Assembly: GCA_030445275.1 (NCBI GenBank) | Contig: JAUCSE010000067.1 | Coordinates: 1-60,004, forward strand | Direction of reading: 5' to 3' | Origin: Mucilaginibacter sp. | GTDB taxonomy: Bacteria > Bacteroidota > Bacteroidia > Sphingobacteriales > Sphingobacteriaceae | Length of the DNA: 60,004 bases | Shown here: positions 42,844 to 51,373 of the stretch, in pieces | Layout of the letters: each line of letters begins with the position of its first letter | Position numbering within the stretch: the stretch's first letter is position 1 | Position numbers and translations under genes: made by a program | Notes under the pieces: generated by a model | The model's database searches: none | Seen by the model: the letters and a program-made list of their open reading frames with translations, nothing else | What the model was told of the DNA's origin: nothing

Positions 42844-43791
42844 ATGAACCGTATCGATCGTATTTCTGCTATTTTGATACAATTACAATCGCGCAGGGTA
42901 GTAAAAGCTTCTGATATTGCCGAGCGTTTTAATATCAGTCTGCGTACGGTTTATCGTGATATCAGAACATTGGAAGAGGCCGGTATCCCGCTTATAGGCG
43001 AGGCAGGGGTAGGTTATTCCATTATGGATGGCTACCGTTTGCCACCTGTAATGTTTACCCGCGAGGAGGCTACCGCCTTTTTAACCGCCGAAAAGTTTGT
43101 GGAGAAACTGACCGATACCACCACCATGACCCATCATAAATCGGCCATGTATAAGGTGCGGGCCATTTTAAAAACAGCCGAAAAGGATGCTTTGGAAAAC
43201 CTGGACGATAGCATCGAAGTTTTAAAAAGCCATAGTCAGAAAAGAGCAGGTAATACAGATCATATTCAAAACATTCTGGAAGGTATTGTTCAAAAAAAGA
43301 TATTGCGCATTGATTATTTCGCTGCTCACAGCCAGGAGGCTACTAAAAGAGATGTGGAACCTGTTGGCGTTTTTTACCTGGATAGTTACTGGCATTTAAT
43401 TGGCTACTGCCGTTTGCGTGATGATTACCGGGATTTCAGGATCGATAGGATCCGTAAACTGGTAAACACTGACGAATCTTATAATGGGAGTAAACACCCC
43501 ACGCTTAAAGCTTATATAGCCCAAACTGCTAAGGATAAACAATTGGAAACCGTAATTATCAAAGTAGAGAAGGATATAGCGAATCACCTCGATAATCAAA
43601 AATACTATAGTGGCTTTGTATCTGAGAAAGCTATCGGGAATATGATTGAGATGACCTTTCTTTCCTCCTCCATTGAAGGCTTTGCCCGCTGGTACATGAT
43701 GTTTGGCGACCATGCCGAAATAGTGAAACCCCAAACCTTAACTGATAAGGTGAAAGAGATAGCCCGGATTATTACTCAAAAAAATAAATAA
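42844..43791 (+). CDS. YafY/WYL-type transcriptional regulator
   Basis: The 315-residue protein has an N-terminal HTH_11 domain (RIDRISAILIQLQSRRVVKASDIAERFNISLRTVYRDIRTLEEAG, about residues 3-45) and a WYL domain (about 135-235, LRIDYFAAHSQEATKRDVEPVGVFYLDSYWHLIGYCRLRDDYRDFRIDRIRKL). WYL domains sense small ligands or nucleic acids. The three genes that follow on the same strand (EVE, SRPBCC, GyrI-like) may be its targets. It is divergent from the DUF2007 gene by 54 bases. Confidence 0.9.
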   Translation: MNRIDRISAILIQLQSRRVVKASDIAERFNISLRTVYRDIRTLEEAGIPLIGEAGVGYSIMDGYRLPPVMFTREEATAFLTAEKFVEKLTDTTTMTHHKSAMYKVRAILKTAEKDALENLDDSIEVLKSHSQKRAGNTDHIQNILEGIVQKKILRIDYFAAHSQEATKRDVEPVGVFYLDSYWHLIGYCRLRDDYRDFRIDRIRKLVNTDESYNGSKHPTLKAYIAQTAKDKQLETVIIKVEKDIANHLDNQKYYSGFVSEKAIGNMIEMTFLSSSIEGFARWYMMFGDHAEIVKPQTLTDKVKEIARIITQKNK

Positions 43792-43908
43792 CACCTCATT
43801 TTTCCTGCTGACATAGGGTTGTCATTAGCCTGTATTTACTTTGTTTAACAATAACAAGGGAATACACGTTATAGTAATGTTTTTGTTTGACTTAAAAATC
43901 AATGCGTT

Positions 43909-44349
43909 ATGAAATACTGGATAATAGTTGCGTCAAAAGATCATATAGCCCGCGGTGTTGCCGACGGCTTTATGCAGGCTAACCATGGTAAACAAGCTTC
44001 GCTGAAAAGGATACATGCTGATGATTGGGTGCTGTTTTATTCGCCTAAACAAACTATGAACGGTACCGAACCCTGCAAGGCTTTTACAGCCATTGGGCAA
44101 GCCGTAGGCGAGGATATCTATCAACATAAAATGAGCGAAGATTTTATACCCTGGCGCCGCGACATCAAATTTTATAAAAGTACCGAAGCACCCATCGTTC
44201 CGATGATTGATGAGCTTGATTTTATCATCAATAAAAAGTCATGGGGATACGCTTTTCGCTTCGGCTTTTTGAAGATCGGAGAAAAAGATTTTGAACTTAT
44301 AAAAAGCGGAATGATCAAAGAAGAATTAATCGCACTAAACAATAAATAA
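43909..44349 (+). CDS. EVE domain-containing protein
   Basis: The 146-residue protein begins MKYWIIVASKDHIARGVADGF and has ASLKRIHADDWVLFYSPKQ, the EVE/PUA-like fold that recognises modified bases in DNA or RNA. The C-terminal EKDFELIKSGM fits the family. It lies 117 bases after the WYL regulator and 8 bases before the SRPBCC gene, so those two are one unit. Confidence 0.88.
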   Translation: MKYWIIVASKDHIARGVADGFMQANHGKQASLKRIHADDWVLFYSPKQTMNGTEPCKAFTAIGQAVGEDIYQHKMSEDFIPWRRDIKFYKSTEAPIVPMIDELDFIINKKSWGYAFRFGFLKIGEKDFELIKSGMIKEELIALNNK

Positions 44350-44357
44350 ACTACATT

Positions 44358-44780
44358 ATGGAAAATTTAACATTAAGTATCGACCTTAAATTTAAAGCGC
44401 CGATATCCCAAGTTTGGCAGGGCCTTACTGATCCTGAAATGGTGAAAGCATATTTTTTTGGTACTCGGTTAAAATCAAGCTGGAAGGTGGGAGAACCCAT
44501 TACTTTTAGCGGCGAGTGGGATGGAAAAAAGTATGAAGACAAAGGCATCATCCTGGATATTGATCCCGGTAAGTTTTTGAAATACACCTACTGGAGCAGC
44601 ATGAGCGGCACCGAAGATAAGCCCGAAAACTATGCTACTATTACCTACAACCTTACCGAAAATGGTGGCATAACCAACCTAACTATTACCCAGGATAATA
44701 TAAAAAACCAGGAAGCAAAAGAGCATTCTGAGCAAAATTGGGAAGGCGTTTTTGCTGGGTTACGAAAACTGATTGAGTAA
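44358..44780 (+). CDS. SRPBCC/AHSA1-like protein
   Basis: The 140-residue protein has the START-like AHSA1 pattern: SIDLKFKAPISQVWQGLTDPEMVKAYFFGTRL, WKVGEPITFSGEWDGKKYEDKGIILDIDPGKFLKYTYWS and GGITNLTITQDNIKNQEAKEHSEQNWEGVFAGLRKLIE. The fold holds small hydrophobic ligands. It is transcribed with the EVE gene. Confidence 0.88.
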   Translation: MENLTLSIDLKFKAPISQVWQGLTDPEMVKAYFFGTRLKSSWKVGEPITFSGEWDGKKYEDKGIILDIDPGKFLKYTYWSSMSGTEDKPENYATITYNLTENGGITNLTITQDNIKNQEAKEHSEQNWEGVFAGLRKLIE

Positions 44781-44874
44781 TTATCATATTAAATAATTTA
44801 TTTATATAATCTTTATAATTTTTTGATATAAAATTAATTATAGATCAGTATAACAAATAGTGATAACTTGAATT

Positions 44875-45330
44875 ATGGACAAAATAGATGTAATAGGTTT
44901 CTTTTTGTTGGGTATTTCAACACGTACCAGTAATACCAACGGGCAGTCGGCAAAAGACATTGGTGAGCTTTGGGGCAGGTTTATGGGAGATGGTGTTTTA
45001 CAACAAATAGAGGACCGGGTAAACGATGATATATATTGCGTTTACACCGATTATGAAAGTGATCAAAATGGCGCATACACTACGATATTAGGCTGCAAGG
45101 TGAATAATGTTGACAATGTCCCCCAAGGGCTGACCAGCCTAATTGTAGCGCCTGCCAGTTATTTAAAATACACAGCAAAGGGCAAACTGCCTGATTGCGT
45201 AGCCGAAACCTGGCAGCATATATGGAACGGCAGTATCGACAGAAAATATATAGCCGACTTTGATGTATACGGTGCCAAAGCATGGAATCAGGAAGATGCC
45301 GAGGTGGATGTTTATATTGGGGTAAAGTAG
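44875..45330 (+). CDS. GyrI-like small-molecule-binding (effector) domain protein
   Basis: The 151-residue protein is a stand-alone GyrI-like/effector-binding domain. FFLLGISTRTSN, ELWGRFMGDGVLQQIED, DDIYCVYTDYESDQNGAYTTILGCKV and YLKYTAKGKLPDCVAETWQHIW are the typical elements. It has no DNA-binding part, so it would act as a ligand binder or a partner of another protein. It follows the SRPBCC gene by 94 bases on the same strand. Confidence 0.85.
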   Translation: MDKIDVIGFFLLGISTRTSNTNGQSAKDIGELWGRFMGDGVLQQIEDRVNDDIYCVYTDYESDQNGAYTTILGCKVNNVDNVPQGLTSLIVAPASYLKYTAKGKLPDCVAETWQHIWNGSIDRKYIADFDVYGAKAWNQEDAEVDVYIGVK

Positions 45331-45428
45331 GTTTTTTGATTTCGTCATTACACATGGATAAATACTGCAGATTCTTATCTCTTGGCTCTACTTTCTTGAT
45401 TCCATCCAATCCTTCACTAATTTGTTAA

Positions 45429-48272
45429 TTAAAAAAACGTAACCGGCAGCACCAATTCAATCCGGTTATGCCCGGTGCCTCCAAAAAAATCATTATCAAG
45501 CAAGTAACTGTATCTGATGCCAAATGATATGTTATTCTGGTTAAAAAATTTGGTATCAAAGAATACAGCTGCACCAGTTGAGCGAAAGTTTTGTTTAAAG
45601 CCGCTGCCATTGGTAAAAAAGTTATCGGCAGTTGCGCGGGTATAATCAAAAAACAATTGTCCTCTTAAGCGTAGCAGGTAAACCAGGTTTCCAAAACCGG
45701 CATCGGGATAGGCAAAAGGGAAATGGTAGTTAATGCCCACCTTGTTCATATCATCCAGGCTTTCGGCGGTATACCCTTTACTGAACGGAAAATCGTTTGA
45801 GAAACTGATCACATTATTCTTGCCTTTTTGCTGGTGGGCCACATTGATCACCAGGCTATGATTGGTAGCCAGTCCCGGGAAATAGAAGGTGCCTGTTGCC
45901 AGCAATTGAGTGGCCCCCGCTCCTGATATGGCCGATTTATAATTCAAACTGATACTTTGTGCAAGTTGCGGATATATATTTTGCTTAGCTACCTGGCTCT
46001 GGTTGCTAAATATCAGGTAATTGTTCAGATAGGTGTAACTCCTGTCTTTTAACTGTATAGCATTCCCCTGCTGAAAACTGGTGTGATTAAAATACAGATC
46101 AGAACCAAAGGTAAGCCCGGTTGAATGTTTGCCTGCCGAAAAGTTAAGCGGCACCTGTAAACCACCATGTACCCTGGTTTCGTTCCAGTACAGGTAGCTG
46201 CCCCTGTAAAACTGACGGCGATCTAGAGTATAATCAACCCCACCTGATATATAAGGGAACAATGCCCCATATGTGGCATCAAAACCAACCTGTTTGTATC
46301 CCTCGTTACGATTATAATCAAAGGATATTTCTGATTGTAAGGTATTCAGCACGTTTTCGCCGGTAATGGCAAAGGAATAGTTAGGATCGCTGATGTTGGG
46401 AATAATGCTGTGAAAATTAAACAGTCCGTGCGCCTTGGAATAGTCTGTAACTGGTAATGGTTTATCAACTACATCGGCCAGCATATTGGCCGATGAATCG
46501 CGTTTAAGCGCGGTGATACCCAAATCAGGCAAATAATGCACGTATTGATTACCGGCATCTATCCATTTCAGGTCTTTTTTATTTACTTCATTTATCTGAT
46601 ACCCAAAAGCGGTAAAACCAACCCAGGCCATTTTATTGCTGGCAACTGCAGGTTGATAATGACCGATGCCTGCATCGTTACCGGTAGGCAACAATTCAAA
46701 AAACTGATTACTGTTTAGCTTCAATACAAACAATCTGTCGTTAGCGCCATCCGTTTGGGTAAAATAAGCCTCGTCCTTTTTTACCGTAGTAAAACCAATT
46801 GGCTTGAAGCTGAATGGCATTAAGTACTTTGCGCTGCCAGTTGCTATATCTATCAGTGCCAAAGTCATTTTACCTTGAGTATCCCTTACCGGAGCAATCA
46901 GCTTATCATCACCATAAAATTGCGGATAGGTATAAAACAGCTTTTGAGGGTTTGGCAATACTTTAACAAGCTTACCATCCGCATCCAATATATGGAGTTC
47001 ACTTGCTCCTGATGTGGCCACCTGCGCCACTACAATACTTTTACTATCGGCACTAAAAGCTGGTGAAAAATATTTTGTTTTCCTGGTGATGCGTTGTTCT
47101 TTGCCTGTTTTTATATCAAGTACCATCAGTTCGCTGTAATTGCGATACCCCCAGCGCAAATCAGGACGATAAGCCGCATAAACTACCTTGCCATCATGGT
47201 AATTAAAATAGTTATCCAATGAAACAGAACGGATACTGATCTTACGCTCCACATTTCCCGTTTTTATGACAAAGGCCGGTATATGATTGTAGGGACTTTT
47301 CATGTAAATAAGCGTACTGTCGTTTATATAGGCCGGATATTCCCTATCGGCATCAAAATGCTTTGATTGATCAGGTGCGGGTTTACTACTTGCGTCATCC
47401 TTAAATTGTTCTTTAAAGTGATTAAGCCCGGCATTGCTAAATGTTTTAAAATCTGTACCGGCATATTTTTTCACTGCCCTTTGAAAAGGATAAAATCCGC
47501 CCTTAAAGGCCGCAGCATCGTGGGTTACATTTTTCCAGAAATCGTCGCCATAAGTTTGACGGCCGTAGGAAACCAACATATACCCCAGCGGATAATGATC
47601 TGGTGTAAAATCAAGGTACGATCCATTACGCAGCTTCATATAGCTATAATTCCTATCGGCGGCCCATAATGCCCTGTATCCATTAAAAAAGTAAGGAAGC
47701 CGCCCCCTGCCCTGTTCGCTCACATGGGTTTCGTTAAATACAGCATCGCCCTCAAAAAACCAGTTAGGCACCGATAAATCATTACCCAGCGCCTGCCCAC
47801 CTTCGCCAAAAATAATATGCAGTACGCGCGATAAGCCTACATTGAAATTATTGTACTGTTGTACATGCCTAAACTCATGTATGGCCAGTTGCTGCGGCCA
47901 GGGTAAGCTACCTATAGCAAAGCTATTTTGCTCGGGTGTTAAAAAAAACTCACTCCTGAAAGGCGCCAACCCCACATAGCCGTTAGCTATGGTAGTTTGG
48001 TTTTGCAAAACTATACTCACCTGCTTTTGCTTAAAACCTATGGTAGGTTTGATGAGTCCGTTCATTTGCTGCACAATATTGGCCACCCTTACACCTGCTG
48101 AATCCATCCCTGCGGGGAAAATGATCCGGGCCGCGGGTGTGTTTACCTGCTTCCATTTTATAGATGGAGGGTTACCGCCAAACTCCTGCGCCCTGGTTAT
48201 CGTTGCTGCCAGTAAAAGGGCCGGCAGCAGTAGTTTTTGTAAAGTTCTGTTAACAGTGAGGGGATTATTCAT
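45429..48272 (-). CDS. Outer-membrane protein combining a gluzincin-type peptidase, beta-propeller and barrel
   Basis: The 947-residue protein has a signal peptide (MNNPLTVNRTLQKLLLPALLLAAT...). Residues about 35-290 contain an HExxH motif, IHEFRHVQQ (H132, E133, H136), and a downstream WFFEG with E174, which fit a gluzincin zinc peptidase. Residues about 310-610 have TolB/WD40-like propeller blades (e.g. FSADSKSIVVAQVA, LHILDADGKL). The C-terminal third (about 650-947) consists of alternating strands ending in LELVLPVTFF, like an outer-membrane beta barrel with a terminal phenylalanine. The combination suggests a cell-surface or periplasmic protease; substrate unknown. Confidence 0.85.
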   Translation of the reverse strand: MNNPLTVNRTLQKLLLPALLLAATITRAQEFGGNPPSIKWKQVNTPAARIIFPAGMDSAGVRVANIVQQMNGLIKPTIGFKQKQVSIVLQNQTTIANGYVGLAPFRSEFFLTPEQNSFAIGSLPWPQQLAIHEFRHVQQYNNFNVGLSRVLHIIFGEGGQALGNDLSVPNWFFEGDAVFNETHVSEQGRGRLPYFFNGYRALWAADRNYSYMKLRNGSYLDFTPDHYPLGYMLVSYGRQTYGDDFWKNVTHDAAAFKGGFYPFQRAVKKYAGTDFKTFSNAGLNHFKEQFKDDASSKPAPDQSKHFDADREYPAYINDSTLIYMKSPYNHIPAFVIKTGNVERKISIRSVSLDNYFNYHDGKVVYAAYRPDLRWGYRNYSELMVLDIKTGKEQRITRKTKYFSPAFSADSKSIVVAQVATSGASELHILDADGKLVKVLPNPQKLFYTYPQFYGDDKLIAPVRDTQGKMTLALIDIATGSAKYLMPFSFKPIGFTTVKKDEAYFTQTDGANDRLFVLKLNSNQFFELLPTGNDAGIGHYQPAVASNKMAWVGFTAFGYQINEVNKKDLKWIDAGNQYVHYLPDLGITALKRDSSANMLADVVDKPLPVTDYSKAHGLFNFHSIIPNISDPNYSFAITGENVLNTLQSEISFDYNRNEGYKQVGFDATYGALFPYISGGVDYTLDRRQFYRGSYLYWNETRVHGGLQVPLNFSAGKHSTGLTFGSDLYFNHTSFQQGNAIQLKDRSYTYLNNYLIFSNQSQVAKQNIYPQLAQSISLNYKSAISGAGATQLLATGTFYFPGLATNHSLVINVAHQQKGKNNVISFSNDFPFSKGYTAESLDDMNKVGINYHFPFAYPDAGFGNLVYLLRLRGQLFFDYTRATADNFFTNGSGFKQNFRSTGAAVFFDTKFFNQNNISFGIRYSYLLDNDFFGGTGHNRIELVLPVTFF

Positions 48273-48330
48273 TCAAGGCTCAAAGTAAGTACAATTTGTA
48301 ATTTAAACAACCTGTTTAACATATTGGTGA

Positions 48331-48429
48331 AGCCTCACCCCAGCCCTCTCCAAAGGAGAGGGGATAAAACCCGTTTTTAATAATATGCAAAGCAAAGTCC
48401 TCTCTTTTGGAGAGGATTTAGGTGAGGCT
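48331..48429. repeat. CCTCACCCC-type inverted repeat
   Basis: AGCCTCACCCCAGCCCTCTC (48331-48350), then CAAAGGAGAGGGG, pairs with CCTCTCTTTTGGAGAGG...TAGGTGAGGCT (48399-48429). The word CCTCACCCCnGCCCTCTCC is common in Bacteroidota intergenic regions. It lies upstream of the second ECF sigma factor gene. Confidence 0.8.
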
Positions 48430-48511
48430 CATTTTTTTCAAATAATTTAAAATGTTTTCATTCCTCAATCGTCCTTATCTTTAAACAAGCAATAAATTGA
48501 TAACAGCACTA

Positions 48512-49069
48512 ATGCCCGAAGACAAAAACAGTCATATTATACATACTATAAAAGAGTATGGTAAAAGCCTGTTGGGGTTTATCAGGCGGAGGGTAAAGAA
48601 CGATGCTGATGCCGAAGACATTCTGCAGGATGTTTGGTACCAGTTTAGTTCGGTGATCAATTCAGAGCCTATTGAGCAAACCAGCGCCTGGCTTTACCGC
48701 GTGGCCCGCAATAAAATAACTGATAAGCATAAAAAAAAGACAGAAACTTTATTGGATGATATGCTTGCCGGCGGAGAAGATGAAGATGATACAGCCGATT
48801 TTAAGGATATACTATTTGCCGAAACAAGCACCCCCGAAACTGAATATGTGCGCAACCTGTTTTGGGAGCAATTATTTATTGCCTTAGATGAGTTGCCGGT
48901 TGAGCAAAAAGAGGTATTTAAATGGCATGAACTGGATGATATGTCGTTCCAGGAAATAGCCGACCTAACAGGCGAAAAGGTGCAAACCTTGGTATCGCGT
49001 AAGCGATACGCCGTACTGCACTTACGTAAGCGTTTGGAGCAGTTATATAAAGAGATAACAGAATATTAA
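48512..49069 (+). CDS. ECF-family RNA polymerase sigma factor
   Basis: From the ATG at 48512 the product is 185 residues; a TTG at 48497 is in frame but unlikely. Region 2 has KSLLGFIRRRVKNDADAEDILQDVWYQF and TSAWLYRVARNKITDK; region 4 has ALDELPVEQKEVFKWHELDDMSFQEIADLTGEKVQTLVSRKRYAVLHLRKRL. The gene is followed 41 bases later by a membrane protein gene that may be its regulator. The target promoters are unknown. Confidence 0.92.
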   Translation: MPEDKNSHIIHTIKEYGKSLLGFIRRRVKNDADAEDILQDVWYQFSSVINSEPIEQTSAWLYRVARNKITDKHKKKTETLLDDMLAGGEDEDDTADFKDILFAETSTPETEYVRNLFWEQLFIALDELPVEQKEVFKWHELDDMSFQEIADLTGEKVQTLVSRKRYAVLHLRKRLEQLYKEITEY

Positions 49070-49110
49070 AAAACAATTGCCTGTACAAACAGGCTTAAAA
49101 AGACAATAAA

Positions 49111-49524
49111 ATGAAAAGGATATTTTTTAACAAACCGTACAGGTTTATATTTTTCCCGCTGGCAGCCATAGCATTCCTATCGCTTATCAGTTTTGTGGTA
49201 ATGCAGTTGTGGAACAACTTACTACCCGATATTTTACACGTAACCACCATTACCTTTTGGCAGGCCGCAGGCATATTTATTTTAAGTAAGATATTGTTTG
49301 GCTTTGGCAAAGGCGGCAGGCCCGGATGGGGCGGCGGTTCACCATGGATGCGCAAACGTGAAATGGCTGAACGCCTTAAAACCCTGAGCCCCGAAGAACA
49401 GGAAAGGTTTAAAGCTAAAATGCGCGACCGTATGCGCAATTGGGAAGACTGCGGGCCAGGATTTGGTAGGTTTGGCCGTAGACAAGACGACTTTAACCCC
49501 GAACAAGAAAAAAAAGATCAATAA
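49111..49524 (+). CDS. Membrane protein downstream of the ECF sigma factor
   Basis: The 137-residue protein has two hydrophobic segments (about residues 12-33 and 46-64), a Gly/Trp-rich loop (KGGRPGWGGGSPW) and an acidic-basic helical tail (LSPEEQERFKAKMRDRMRNWEDCG). No known anti-sigma domain is recognised. Small membrane proteins of this type are frequent next to ECF sigma genes in Bacteroidota. A regulatory link is inferred from position only. Confidence 0.75.
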   Translation: MKRIFFNKPYRFIFFPLAAIAFLSLISFVVMQLWNNLLPDILHVTTITFWQAAGIFILSKILFGFGKGGRPGWGGGSPWMRKREMAERLKTLSPEEQERFKAKMRDRMRNWEDCGPGFGRFGRRQDDFNPEQEKKDQ

Positions 49525-49537
49525 TAAGTTAAAAGCA

Positions 49538-49600
49538 GTTAGTCCAAAGTCTTTAGTCTGGAGTTAGAAGCAGACTAAAGGCTTAAGACTTTGGACTAAC
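49538..49600. repeat. Intergenic inverted repeat GTTAGTCCAAAGTC
   Basis: GTTAGTCCAAAGTCTTTAGT (49538-49557) pairs with GACTTTGGACTAAC (ending 49600), and CAGACTAAAG with CTTTAGTCTG nested inside. It lies between the sigma partner gene and the next small gene. The inner CTAAAGGCTT word resembles the heptamer repeated at 59881-60004. Confidence 0.7.
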
Positions 49601-49629
49601 GACTAACAACATTAATTACTTATTTTAAT

Positions 49630-49845
49630 ATGGATGTGCTGGTATTTTCAACAAGCGTAAAGCAACAAAATCAAGTGAGTAAGGTAACCCGGCTGCTCAC
49701 TCAAATTCCAACTATTACACAATGGAACTTTGATCTGGAAGACTGTGACAATATATTACGTATAGTAGCCACAGGCTTGTCTGCCGGATATATTGAAACG
49801 CTTTTACAAAAGGCCGGCATCCATTGTCAGGAATTAAAATATTAA
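49630..49845 (+). CDS. Small HMA-like domain protein
   Basis: The 71-residue product MDVLVFSTSVKQQNQVSKVT... has the beta-alpha-beta-beta-alpha-beta spacing of heavy-metal-associated domains (DVLVFSTSV... LLTQIPTITQWNFDLEDCDNILRIVATGLSAGYIETLLQKAG), but the CxxC metal motif is absent, so metal binding is unlikely. Such CxxC-less HMA-like proteins are common in Bacteroidota. Function unknown. Confidence 0.7.
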   Translation: MDVLVFSTSVKQQNQVSKVTRLLTQIPTITQWNFDLEDCDNILRIVATGLSAGYIETLLQKAGIHCQELKY

Positions 49846-49857
49846 TAGCCGGGCTAA

Positions 49858-50361
49858 TTACTTTTTATTTTTAGCCGGACTATTAATCTCTATCCAATAC
49901 CCGTCGGGGTCTTGGAAATAAAGCTGTAGCACCCCATCCTGGCGTAAGGTAGGCTCTTTACTGTCGCCTTTCCAGTTGCCATAGGGAATATTTAATTCAT
50001 CCAATTTTTTAGCAAACTCTTTAACTGAGCTTACGGCAAAACAAAGATGTTCGGCTTTATCATGCTTGCCGGTACAATCGCCTTGTATGGCATGCAATTT
50101 TACATGGCTACCCAGGCTGTACCACTGGTGCACTGTATCAGCAAATGGATTTGCCACCTTTTGTAAATGCATTACATCAGTATAAAAAGCTACGCTTTTT
50201 TTAAGGTCACGTACGCAGATGGCAATATGATCAACCACAGGTATCGCATTTGTTCCGGTTTGGGCTTGGCAAAACGCGGGTAAAGTAAATGCCAATAGTA
50301 ATACTCCCAGTTTCAGCTTATTTGCTTTATTGGTATTTGAATTAAAAAAAGAGGTCATCAC
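49858..50361 (-). CDS. Exported VOC-fold (glyoxalase-like) protein
   Basis: The 167-residue protein has a signal peptide (about residues 1-34, ...LKLGVLLLAFTLPAFCQAQ) and a vicinal-oxygen-chelate fold: VDHIAICVRDLKKSVAFYTDVMHLQKV, HLCFAVSSVKEFAKKLDELNIPYG and LQLYFQDPDGYWIEINSP. The metal-ligand positions H43 and the C-terminal E are conserved. Many VOC proteins are cytoplasmic, so the signal peptide is notable. Substrate unknown. Confidence 0.85.
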   Translation of the reverse strand: MMTSFFNSNTNKANKLKLGVLLLAFTLPAFCQAQTGTNAIPVVDHIAICVRDLKKSVAFYTDVMHLQKVANPFADTVHQWYSLGSHVKLHAIQGDCTGKHDKAEHLCFAVSSVKEFAKKLDELNIPYGNWKGDSKEPTLRQDGVLQLYFQDPDGYWIEINSPAKNKK

Positions 50362-50427
50362 GGTTTATGTTTTAAAGGCTAAGATATAGATTTAACAAGA
50401 GCCTCAAAACGAATCACGAAATCGTTA

Positions 50428-50664
50428 CTAATATGATACCTGGGAGATACCAAATCCTGCTACAAAATGCTCTGTATTGTTTCGGTTCCAGTCATCTATA
50501 TCTATTAATCCGGCCCGGGTTTGGTAATGATGGTTGTTATTGGGGCATTTAACTATATACAAACCATCCTTATCCGGTTCCATAACTGGCCGTGCACCGC
50601 AAATTTTGCAAGATTCACAAAAAATAGATTTAGGTATAGTTAAACAGCCAATCATAATAATCAT
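50428..50664 (-). CDS. Small Lar-like zinc-ribbon protein, copy B
   Basis: The 78-residue product has FCESCKICGARPVMEPDK (about residues 15-32), YIVKCPNNNH and IDDWNRNN, the same order as the protein at 8962-9183. The start is uncertain: MIIM at 50664 or MIG three codons later. The fourth Cys of the ribbon is replaced by His/Asn-rich residues (NNNHHY). Like copy A it belongs to the broad Lar-like family and its function is unknown. Confidence 0.7.
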   Translation of the reverse strand: MIIMIGCLTIPKSIFCESCKICGARPVMEPDKDGLYIVKCPNNNHHYQTRAGLIDIDDWNRNNTEHFVAGFGISQVSY

Positions 50665-50896
50665 TACGGGTAATATCCTATATCATGGTACCAGATATGA
50701 TGAATTTATAATATAAAAGTGAATTTTAATGAAAGCATTTTATTCATTCACAGAATTGCATACTTTCTGGTTGATGAAGATCACTTATTCTGCCTTATAT
50801 CCAGGTAACATTCGTGTGACCTCTATACCAACACAAACTTTTCTGATAATCAAGTGTTTAACTTATAACATCTACATAAAACATAAATTAATTATT

Positions 50897-51043
50897 ATGA
50901 AAACGCAAACATCCCGTGCCATAGCGCTGCTGTTATTGGCTGCACTGGGCTTTACAAGCTGTTCGGCCGAGTACCGTGAAAGAAGAAGACACGGCCATGA
51001 TGATAGAGGTCATTCTCAGGAACGTGTTAATTACAGAAACTAA
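50897..51043 (+). CDS. 48-residue lipoprotein
   Basis: From the ATG at 50897 the product has a lipoprotein signal (MKTQTSRAIALLLLAALGFTSC, lipobox FTSC) and a short mature tail rich in Arg, His and Asp (YRERRRHGHDDRGHSQE). The open frame to 50729 has no signal-like start, so the later ATG is chosen. A strong terminator follows. Function unknown; the His/Asp tail might bind metal. Confidence 0.7.
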   Translation: MKTQTSRAIALLLLAALGFTSCSAEYRERRRHGHDDRGHSQERVNYRN

Positions 51044-51060
51044 CACCATATTTGGGTTAT

Positions 51061-51103
51061 AAAAAAGTAAAGCCCTGCTGTTGAGCAGGGCTTTACTTTT
51101 TTA
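51061..51103. terminator. Strong bidirectional terminator
   Basis: AAGTAAAGCCCTGCT (51065-51079), loop, AGCAGGGCTTTACTT then TTTT. A-rich and T-rich flanks on both sides let it end the lipoprotein gene (plus) and the gene 51148-51345 (minus). Confidence 0.9.
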
Positions 51104-51147
51104 TGGTGTATTAACAAATTAAAATTTTAAATGATCATATTATTTGC

Positions 51148-51345
51148 TTAATCATTCCAGAGGTGATTTCTGTGGATTGATCCTGCTAATTTATTTTTAA
51201 TAAAAAAATCTTCTTTTTGTAGACACTCATTTGTGTGTATATCTTCGTCAGCGTTAACTTTTATAACACTGCCTGCTACCTGTTCAACTATGCTTGATAA
51301 AGTAGATACTTCGCTGTCGGGGATTTGAATTGTTAATATTGCCAT
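51148..51345 (-). CDS. Hypothetical 65-residue protein
   Basis: The product MAILTIQIPDSEVSTLSSIV... begins with a beta-strand and an amphipathic helix and continues with acidic and then mixed residues. The start resembles short beta-helix proteins seen as the antitoxin-like or regulatory partners in Bacteroidota, but no partner gene is adjacent and no toxin is seen. A good promoter candidate lies just upstream. Confidence 0.6.
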   Translation of the reverse strand: MAILTIQIPDSEVSTLSSIVEQVAGSVIKVNADEDIHTNECLQKEDFFIKNKLAGSIHRNHLWND

Positions 51346-51373
51346 AATAGTAGATGTTTAAAGTTGAATAATT

